A DNA stretch of 23,304 bases from an uncultured Ruminococcus sp. GTDB taxonomy: Bacteria > Bacillota > Clostridia > Oscillospirales > Ruminococcaceae. This document shows positions 6,431 through 13,800 of this stretch, one piece after another. Within the stretch, counting starts at the first letter, position 1, and each line of letters begins with the position of its first letter. The notes under the pieces were generated by a model. The model was given only the letters and a program-made list of their open reading frames with translations, did not search any database and had not been told where the DNA came from. The position numbers and the translations under genes are program-made. The stretch covers positions 1 through 23,304 of the forward strand of contig UQXS01000014.1 of the NCBI GenBank assembly GCA_900545125.1. Direction: 5' to 3'.

Positions 6431-7419
6431 GAAAGAGCCTCCTTCAGATTTTCCAGATTTTCATACATAAGATCAATATAAGTCACTCCGTTGTTGAAAT
6501 CATCTTTGGAAACATTGTGACAAGAATTAAGCGGCAGCATTTTTGCTCCGGTTGCGTCGCAGAGTTTTTCTGCAAGTTTTTTGGTTGAAAATTCAAGATA
6601 AAATATCGTATCGGCGTTATGCTCCAGAATTTCGTCGATAAGAAAAGCCATAGTATACACTGACGGTTCGGATTCGGAGCTGCATCCGCTGAATGCCGCA
6701 AAATATTCAAGATCATATTCATGTGCAAGATAGCGGAAAGGAAATCTGTCCCCGACAATGATTACATTTTCATCGGCATTTTCAGTTATTTTTTGGAAAT
6801 CGCTGTCAAGCTGTTCCAGCTGCCGGATGTATTCCTCACTGTTGCTGTGGTAGAATTCAGAATTATCGCTGTATTTTTCACAAAAAGCGTCCTCGATAGC
6901 CTGAACGCATCGTATGGCATTTTCAGGAGAAGTCCAGATATGACCGTCGGCGTGATTTTCATTTACTTCGCCGTCGTGTTCATGCTCGTCTTCGTGGTCA
7001 TGATCGTGGTGGTGGTGATCGTGACCGTCGGGAGAAGCTCCGGCGACTGCTTCTTCCTCAAGAAGTTCCGCATAGTCGAAGAGGCGGATGACAGTCATTG
7101 AATCGTTGTCAATAGCTTCAAGAATGCTGTCCACCCAGACTTCGTCCTCGCCGCCTATGCAGATAAAAACGTCGCAGTTCTGTATCTCAGCAATATCCCG
7201 TGGAGTCGGTTCATAGGAATGAGCTTCGGCTCCTGTGCTCAGAAGCATGGTTATATCGGCTGTATCTCCGGTTACTGCCCGTGCAAAGTCATAGGGAGGA
7301 AAGCAGGTGGTTACGACAGAAATTTTACCGTTGCTTTTTGTTTTTTCAGAGGTGCAGCCTGAAAGAAGACCTGTCATCAGAGCAGCGGTCATCACAAGAA
7401 AACATATTATACGTTTCAT
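6427..7419 (-). CDS. znuA: Zinc-binding lipoprotein ZnuA/AdcA-like
   Basis: The 330-residue solute-binding protein captures zinc at the cell surface for ZnuBC. A lipoprotein signal is clear: basic start, hydrophobic core and lipobox LLSGC with the modified Cys at 22. The conserved ligand region GAEAHSYEPTP supplies His67, and GHIWTSPENA supplies His160. Between them lies a His/Asp-rich loop (residues about 131-149, DGHDHHHHDHDHEDEHEHD), a hallmark of zinc-type rather than manganese-type proteins. The usual third His motif is replaced by GDRFPFRYLAHEYDL, so an Asp (224) stands where ZnuA normally has His. SGCSSESEPS follows. The gene overlaps the zur stop by 4 bases (ATGA) and overlaps znuC likewise. 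Zinc is strongly favoured by context, though the changed site leaves metal preference open. Confidence 0.93.
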   Translation of the reverse strand: MKRIICFLVMTAALMTGLLSGCTSEKTKSNGKISVVTTCFPPYDFARAVTGDTADITMLLSTGAEAHSYEPTPRDIAEIQNCDVFICIGGEDEVWVDSILEAIDNDSMTVIRLFDYAELLEEEAVAGASPDGHDHHHHDHDHEDEHEHDGEVNENHADGHIWTSPENAIRCVQAIEDAFCEKYSDNSEFYHSNSEEYIRQLEQLDSDFQKITENADENVIIVGDRFPFRYLAHEYDLEYFAAFSGCSSESEPSVYTMAFLIDEILEHNADTIFYLEFSTKKLAEKLCDATGAKMLPLNSCHNVSKDDFNNGVTYIDLMYENLENLKEALS

Positions 7420-7835
7420 TTGGCATCACCCCGGCAGTCGGCGCATACGCCGTAGAATACTGTCATTGACGTATCGACGGAAAATCCGTGATGTTCCAGA
7501 ATATGGCTGCTTATATCTGCAAGATGAGCGCAGTCTGTATGGATAAGTCTGCCGCAGATCTTGCATTTCAGGTGAAAATGCTGATGACAGCCGCCTGCAC
7601 TGTCAACGTACTGATAACACGCACCTGTTTTTCCGTCAATTGTGTATCGGCGGACAAGACCCTGTTCTACCAGCCTGTCGAGCTGACGATATATAGTTGC
7701 TGTGCCTACCGGAGTACCCTCTGATGCCAGATATGCGCTTATTCCGCTGACGTTTGCGTGTTTGTCCTTATTTGAAATGAGATAGGACAGCAGTTTTTCT
7801 TTTTGTCTTGTATTATATCCCGAATCTTTTTTCAT
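7416..7835 (-). CDS. zur: Fur-family regulator, probably Zur
   Basis: This 139-residue Fur-family repressor most likely senses zinc. The N-terminal winged helix contains GTATIYRQLDRLVEQGLVRR, and the C-terminal part has HQHFHLKCKIC (His84, 86, 88; Cys91, Cys94) plus a second structural pair CADC (Cys131, Cys134). The two CxxC pairs are the structural zinc site of the family. The ATG at 7835 follows GGAGA with 5 bases between; an upstream in-frame TTG at 7847 overlaps the ribosome binding site and is unlikely. It is the first gene of the znu operon and overlaps znuA by 4 bases, which supports Zur over Fur or PerR. A Fur-type palindrome at its transcription start suggests autoregulation. Confidence 0.9.
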   Translation of the reverse strand: MKKDSGYNTRQKEKLLSYLISNKDKHANVSGISAYLASEGTPVGTATIYRQLDRLVEQGLVRRYTIDGKTGACYQYVDSAGGCHQHFHLKCKICGRLIHTDCAHLADISSHILEHHGFSVDTSMTVFYGVCADCRGDAK

Positions 7836-7850
7836 ATTCTTCTCCAAATT

Positions 7851-7865
7851 TGAAATTGATTTTCA
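7851..7865. promoter_or_regulatory. Candidate Zur/Fur box
   Basis: TGAAATTGATTTTCA is a 7-1-7 inverted repeat with one mismatch between arms, the geometry of Fur-family operators. A further TTTTCA follows at 7866-7871. It lies directly at the predicted transcription start of zur-znuACB, where a bound repressor would block transcription. Function is inferred from position and shape. Confidence 0.62.
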
Positions 7866-7872
7866 TTTTCAT

Positions 7873-7901
7873 ATTATATCACAGTATTTATGAATTGTCA
7901 A
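7873..7901 (-). promoter_or_regulatory. Promoter of the zur-znuACB operon
   Basis: On the minus strand a perfect TTGACA (7896-7901) and a perfect TATAAT (7873-7878) are 17 bases apart, with an extended -10 TGA. Such a strong promoter would need repression, which fits the adjacent Fur-type box. Confidence 0.9.
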
Positions 7902-7914
7902 GTGATGAGTTATA

Positions 7915-7944
7915 ACAAAAACAGTCAGGCATTTTGCCTGACTG
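7915..7944 (-). terminator. Terminator of the diguanylate cyclase / binding protein operon
   Basis: A perfect 10-bp stem, CAGTCAGGCA (7922-7931) and TGCCTGACTG (7935-7944), with a 3-base loop, is followed on the minus strand by GTTTTTG. It lies 12 bases past the stop codon of the solute-binding protein gene. Confidence 0.88.
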
Positions 7945-7956
7945 CTCGTGATAATT

Positions 7957-9222
7957 TTATTCTTTTGCTTCGCTCAGGATTTCATTGAATCTTTTATAAA
8001 GCTCTTCCGCCTTGTCGGATGCACTTGCCTTTCCGTAATAAACTGCATTGCAGCCGTCACGGAATTCGTCAATAAGATCGTCGTTCTCAAAATACGGACT
8101 GATTATTGACAGCATATCGGTATATTCCTGCATTTTTACAAAGGCGTTATACTGCATTCCGTTCAGCATATCGTTGCTTTCAAGAAAACCTTGTGCAGAG
8201 TCGCTCAGGGGAATGCCCTTTTCAATTCCCTGAAGTTCCGCCATTTCAGGAGAGTTCAGCAGAAAATCAAGAAGTATGGCGGATTCCTCCGGATAGCTTG
8301 TATTTTTGCTTATTGCATACATTGTAGCCGGCTTTGCATACCATCCGCTGCCGGAAACCGTATCTTCCGTGTGAGGATAATCGGCTGTGATTATCTCAAA
8401 TCCATTTTCGACAGCGCCGTCGCAGTATGCTGAAGCATCACTTAGCCAAGCCATAGTTCCGGCATATTTTCCGGAAGCAACTTCAAGACGGTCGTAATAC
8501 TCTACTTGCGGAATAACTTTTTCATCCACAAGCCTTTTATAGAAGTTAAGCATGAGTTCTATATCGTCCGGAGTAAATGATAACTCGCCATTCATTGTCA
8601 TAAATTGTTTTCCCGTGATCTGTTCCGCATATCCGGTAATAAAGAACCATGAAGATTTTGATGTCATAGACATAGGATAGCATTCACCGTTCATGACCTT
8701 TGCCGCATTAAAAAGATCTTCCCATGTTTCCGGCACTGACAGTCCATATTTGGTGTAGAGAGTTTTATTTATGTACATTGTCTGGGTGTTCAGAGCAATA
8801 GGCACGGCGTTGATCTTTTCGTTCTGCTGTCCGTAGGAAAGTTCGTCAATGCTGAAATTTGTAAGATCTACATAGTCATCCAGACTTTTGAGATCGTAAT
8901 AACCGCTGCCGTCTGGAGAATGTTCCTGAAGCCATGAATAATTGATCTGCATAACATCTGCTTCGGTGCCGGAGACCATTTTTATATCGTATCTTGACTT
9001 GTATCCCGACCATTCAGAATAGCTGCAATTGACCTTTATATCGGGATGAAGTTCTTCAAATTTGTCAATGGCCTCAAGAGTGTATTCATTGCGTACGTCG
9101 TTTCCCCACCAGGAGAGTGAGATCTCCGTCTGCTCTTTTTTATTGTAGGTGATGTGGTGATTGCCGCAGCCCGTGACAAGAGTAAGGGTTACAGCAGGTA
9201 TCAATAATAGTTTCCGTTTCAT
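7957..9222 (-). CDS. Sugar-type ABC solute-binding lipoprotein, orphan
   Basis: This 421-residue protein is an extracellular solute-binding protein of family 1, which normally delivers sugars or oligosaccharides to an ABC importer. A lipoprotein signal is present (MKRKLLLIPA..LVTGC, Cys19). The mature part shows SLSWWGNDVRNEYTLEAIDKF, the typical first strand and helix, then ALNTQTMYINKTLYTKYGL and VPETWEDLFNAAKVM, all standard for the family. The ATG at 9222 overlaps the stop of the upstream diguanylate cyclase gene (ATGA) and uses GGAGG from its end; an upstream in-frame extension to 9297 is therefore not needed. No permease or ATPase gene lies near it. The coupling suggests it presents a ligand to the membrane sensor encoded upstream, which is an inference. 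It could also serve an importer encoded elsewhere. Confidence 0.9.
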   Translation of the reverse strand: MKRKLLLIPAVTLTLVTGCGNHHITYNKKEQTEISLSWWGNDVRNEYTLEAIDKFEELHPDIKVNCSYSEWSGYKSRYDIKMVSGTEADVMQINYSWLQEHSPDGSGYYDLKSLDDYVDLTNFSIDELSYGQQNEKINAVPIALNTQTMYINKTLYTKYGLSVPETWEDLFNAAKVMNGECYPMSMTSKSSWFFITGYAEQITGKQFMTMNGELSFTPDDIELMLNFYKRLVDEKVIPQVEYYDRLEVASGKYAGTMAWLSDASAYCDGAVENGFEIITADYPHTEDTVSGSGWYAKPATMYAISKNTSYPEESAILLDFLLNSPEMAELQGIEKGIPLSDSAQGFLESNDMLNGMQYNAFVKMQEYTDMLSIISPYFENDDLIDEFRDGCNAVYYGKASASDKAEELYKRFNEILSEAKE

Positions 9223-10706
9223 TTCAGCTCCTCCGAATAAATGGTGTATGTATCTTTTCCGGAACGCTTGGAGTTGTAAAGAGCCGAATCTGCGCATTTA
9301 TAGAGAGTGCTGAAATCGCTTCCGTGTTCCGGTGAAAAGGATGCGCCTATACTTACTGAGATCTTATAGTCGTGGTTGTCGCCCATATATTTGTTTCTGA
9401 ATGCTCCGCATAGTTCTTCGCATTTCTTTTTTATGAGTTTATGGCAGTAGTCGTCACTGATAAGTGACATTCTCATTCCAACGCAGAATTCATCGCCGCC
9501 AAGACGTCCGATGAAATCGCCGCTGCGGAATACGGCTCTGAGAACATCGCCGACGTCTGCAAGTACTTTGTCGCCGTTATCGTGACCGAGGGTGTCATTT
9601 ACGTTTTTGAAATTGTCTATATCAAGGATTATCAGTGCAAGTCCGCTTCCTTCGTATGGTGAAGCAAGGGCATTTTCGATAGTTTCTTCAAATGATCGTT
9701 TATTCATAGTTCCCGTAAGCTGATCTATATGAGCTTTGGTATCCAGTACAGCCAGCATATTGTTTACGGGATTGGAGATCTTCTGGGACAGGAAAATGCT
9801 TAACAGTATGGCAAGGATCATGGCTGATATTCCTACTATGATTATGAAGATCTGGATCTCGTTTTTTTCTTTCATGATTATCCCGGTAGGTACAGAACAG
9901 AGCATTTGCCAGTTGTCGCCGCAGTCGCTCATTGTAACGAGGTACTTGTCATCCATTACTGTTGAGGCGCTTATATCCTCAATTCTGGAGCGAATGGAAT
10001 CGGGGAGTGTTCCGCCGATTTCTTCGATATCGGATGAGTAGATTATACCGAAATTGTCGTCAATGAGACGGATAGTTACATCGTTTGTGCTTTGTGAATG
10101 TTCCAGAACATTTTTTAATTCTGTGGCGTATAAAGAAATGACCAGAAGAGCATTTTCATTTATTTTTTTGGTGTAGTAAATGCGTTTGTAGTTGCCGTTG
10201 TATCCGGTTTGCCAGCCATCGTTAGTTCTCGGCCGATTGATAAAGGATGATAGGTCGGTATAAAGATTTTCACCAAAGAGTTCCTTTGTACCGTTGGAGA
10301 TTTTGCCGACTATATGATTATTTCTGTAGACGATGCCGAAATCCACAAAATTTTCCATAATGCACAGGTCAAAAAGCTTGTCTGAAATTATCTTTTCTGT
10401 TTGCAGAGACTCGTAGCTGTTGCTGTTTTCGATTATCGGGTCATACATATATACTTCTTCGGCAGCGAATACGAGAGTTCCCATAGTTTCCATACGCTTC
10501 AGATAACTGTCAACGTTCATCTGCATTTGCACGTTAAGCGAAGAAGTCATGCTGCTTACTTTTGTTTTTAATGCTCTTCCGGTTTTACTTACGGTGAGAG
10601 CTGTTATGAGAACGGTAATAAGCATGATTATTGCGGCATAACCCAAGATCATGGAGCGCTTCAGCCAGCTTATTCTTTTTATTTCTTTGTCATGTTTTGC
10701 CGGCAT
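9219..10706 (-). CDS. Membrane-bound diguanylate cyclase (GGDEF)
   Basis: The 495-residue protein should make the second messenger cyclic di-GMP from two GTP. It has a transmembrane helix at about 19-40, an outer sensing region of about 245 residues (Cache-like by layout: helix, then GIVYRNN.., WQTGYNGNYKRIYYTKKI), a second helix at about 285-306 and a cytoplasmic GGDEF domain. The active-site motif GGDEF is intact at 403-407, preceded by DQLTGTMNKRSF and DIDNFKNVND. An inhibitory I-site RxxD (RSGD, 394-397) sits five residues before it, so product feedback is likely. The ATG at 10706 follows GGAGG with 8 bases between; a GTG at 10715 overlaps that site. It heads a two-gene operon with the orphan binding protein and lies just downstream of a large hybrid kinase. 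Confidence 0.94.
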   Translation of the reverse strand: MPAKHDKEIKRISWLKRSMILGYAAIIMLITVLITALTVSKTGRALKTKVSSMTSSLNVQMQMNVDSYLKRMETMGTLVFAAEEVYMYDPIIENSNSYESLQTEKIISDKLFDLCIMENFVDFGIVYRNNHIVGKISNGTKELFGENLYTDLSSFINRPRTNDGWQTGYNGNYKRIYYTKKINENALLVISLYATELKNVLEHSQSTNDVTIRLIDDNFGIIYSSDIEEIGGTLPDSIRSRIEDISASTVMDDKYLVTMSDCGDNWQMLCSVPTGIIMKEKNEIQIFIIIVGISAMILAILLSIFLSQKISNPVNNMLAVLDTKAHIDQLTGTMNKRSFEETIENALASPYEGSGLALIILDIDNFKNVNDTLGHDNGDKVLADVGDVLRAVFRSGDFIGRLGGDEFCVGMRMSLISDDYCHKLIKKKCEELCGAFRNKYMGDNHDYKISVSIGASFSPEHGSDFSTLYKCADSALYNSKRSGKDTYTIYSEELK

Positions 10707-10755
10707 TATGTTCACCTCCCGAGGATCAAAAAGTGCTTCTGTTTTTATCTATATA

Positions 10756-10784
10756 ATTATACTATATTATTCAATAAAAATCAA
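10756..10784 (-). promoter_or_regulatory. Promoter of the diguanylate cyclase operon
   Basis: On the minus strand TTGATT (10779-10784) and TATAAT (10756-10761) are 17 bases apart, about 50 bases before the start codon at 10706. It lies downstream of the terminator of the kinase gene, so this operon is transcribed separately. Confidence 0.78.
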
Positions 10785-10814
10785 TGCTTTTTAGACTTGA
10801 TTTACAAGATGTTA

Positions 10815-10860
10815 ACAAAAAATACCGCACAGAGCAATAGATCCTGCTTTGTGCGGTATT
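10815..10860 (-). terminator. Terminator of the hybrid kinase gene
   Basis: A 16-bp stem, 10821-10836 with 10845-10860, contains one G-T pair and an 8-base loop; its core is ACCGCACA against TGTGCGGT. On the minus strand it is followed by TTTTTGTT. It begins 26 bases after the stop codon. Confidence 0.92.
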
Positions 10861-10886
10861 TTATCAGCTGATAGTTTTTATAAAGA

Positions 10887-13800
10887 TTACTTGATCCATT
10901 TTTTCAGTGCTTTAAGGAGCTGATCGAGATCAAGAGGCTTTGCGATATGTTCGTTCATACCAGCGTTTTTAGCGGCAGTTACATCCTCTGCGAATGCGTT
11001 TGCCGTCATTGCAATGATTGGTACAGATTTCACATAATTACCCGGAAGCGTCCGAATAGCTCTTGCTGCTTCATATCCGTTCATTATAGGCATTTGAATG
11101 TCCATGAAAATTATGTTGAAATAGTTTTCTTCTGCATTGCTCATGATATCGACAGCTTCCTTGCCGTCCTTTGCGTATTCTACTGAAAGACCGGTCATTT
11201 CAAGAATTTCTCCGGCTATTTCAGCATTCAGGAAATTATCTTCAACCAGAAGTGCACGTTTGCCGCTGAAATTCTCATTGGAGAAGATTTCAAGACCGGA
11301 AGTGCTTTTTTCATTTTCATTTTCGCCTGTGAGTTCATGGAACAGGTGTATCATTCTTGACTTGAATAGCGGCTTTGAAATGAAAGCATCTGCACCGGCA
11401 GCTCTGGCTTCAAGTTCAATATCAGACCAGTCGTAGGCGGAAATAATGATTATAGGTACATTTCTGCCGACCAGCCGCCGTATTTCTCTTGTAGTTTCTA
11501 TTCCGTCCATTCCGGGCATTTTCCAGTCGAGGATAACTGCAAAGAAATCGCTGCCGTTTTCATGATGTTCTACAGTTTTGTTTACGGCATCCTGTCCATT
11601 GAGCACCCATTCTCCTTTCATGCCGATTTCTTCAAGAACTTCGCAGGTATATATACAGGAATTTTCGTCATCATCTGCAACAAGAACAGGAAGGTCAATG
11701 AATTTTTCAAAAGATGTTTTTTCGTCTTCTGATTTGAGCTTGAGGAAGATATTAACGGTGATTCTTGTTCCTACGTCAGGTTTGCTTTCTACATTTATAG
11801 TACCGTTCATCATCTGAATGATGTTTCTTGTAATCGGCATTCCAAGACCAGTTCCTTGTATTTTCTCAACACGTGCGTCATCCCGGTTGCGTGTAAACGG
11901 TTCAAAAATATGCTTAAGATATTCCTGACTCATGCCAATTCCGTTATCTTCAAAGATAAATTCATAGCATCCGACTTTTTGCTTGTTGGTAGATTTTTCA
12001 GTAATATACAGATTTATCTTTCCGCCTGCCGGGGTATACTTGATAGCGTTGCTCATAAGGTTCATGAATACCTGCTGTATGCGCTGGCTATCTCCGATAA
12101 CGTGCTCGTGTTCTATACTTATAACAGAAACGTTCAGTTCGTGTTTTTTAGCGGAGACTTCCGGTTTCGACATTGTAAGAAGATTATCGATAAGCTCCGG
12201 GAGACTGAATTCATCGTCCTGAAGTTCCATTTTGCCTGATTCGATTTTCGACATATCAAGCACTTCGTTGATTATTCCCAGAAGATGCTTTGAAGATACC
12301 GTTATCTTGGACAGACAGTCAACCAGACGATCTCTGTCGTCGATGTGAGTACCGGCAATGGCGGTCAGACCGATAATTGCGTTCATAGGCGTGCGTATGT
12401 CATGGCTCATATTTGCAAGGAAATCAGTTTTTGCGGAATTAGCAATATTGGCTGATTCATAGGCAGCTTTCAGAGCTTCCTGCTGTGCAAGTTCCGCCTG
12501 CTTCTGTTCTTCTATGACGGTTCCGGCTATAACGGCAGTAACAGCGCTGCCGTTTGCGTCACGTTCGGATACGACAACGGTAATGCTGCACCAGCCATAT
12601 CTTTTTCTACGGAATTCAATGGTACAGTAGTTTTTGTTTTTGAGACGCCGGTTGATACTGCCTATATCAAAGAATTCTTCCAGCCTTTTTTTGTCTTCGC
12701 TTTCAACAAAGTTATTTACGTATATTTCCGATAATTGCTGATATGTACCTCTTTTATTAATTTTCAGTGCCATATCGTCGTACTGTTTGAAAGCAATATA
12801 TTCAAGATCTTTGAGGGAGAAAAGATAAAGTTCGGAATATATTTTTCCGAGAGATTCAATTATTGCCTGATACTCTCTTTTTTCCTGACGGCTTGATGTA
12901 ACATCATAAATTGCAAAGCTTACATGGATATGGCTGTAGATCTTGAAAAGCAGTGTCAGTACACGATAATATTTGCCGGATGACGGAACGTGATATTCGA
13001 CTTCAAAGATTGTCTTGCCATTTTCATAAGCTGTAATCATCTTTTCACGGGATTTTAAGGTATCCAGAAAAGTACATCCGGAAATTATTCTGTCTTTATG
13101 GAACCATTTATTCATCAGATTCTCGTATCTTGCCGGAACGTTTATACCAATTTTTTTGGTAATATTAGTGTTGTCAGCAAAGAAAACATGATTATACAGC
13201 CATCCGTCGGTAAGATCAATAGTGAAAATAGCTTCGCTGCTGTATGCAAGAGCGTTGCGGTACTGGCGGCGTTCTTCTTCAAGTCTTTTTTCCATAAGTT
13301 CCTGTTGGGTTATATCCGTTATGGAGCTGAGAATAAGCTGTTTTCCATCAAAAAGATTGAGGAGTTTTGTGGTTGTTTTGAATGTAAGGCGTCCGTTTGG
13401 TGAGAGTGAATGGAATATGTATTCAACCTGGTCACCGGGTTCTCTCAGACTTTTTACAGCGTCACGTATTTCCGGTATATCAACAGGATCTATTCTTGAC
13501 ATTATATCAAGACTGTTTTCTTTTGATTCTGTCTCGGTATCTGTATTGGTTCCAATAGAACTGAACAGTTTTTTCGCCTCATGGTTCAATATCAGTACTT
13601 CACGTTCCGGCAGGGTATATGCAAGAATTCCGCTGCCCAGCGACTCAGCCATTTTTGACTGTATCGACAATGCTGTATTGAGCTGACGGTTTCTGTCCTC
13701 AAGTTCGGTGATATCCTGCATTATGGCGTAGTAGAACTGCTTTTCTTTTGTTTCGTCAACAATAAGCTTTCCTTGTTCGATTACCCATTTTATGCTTCCG

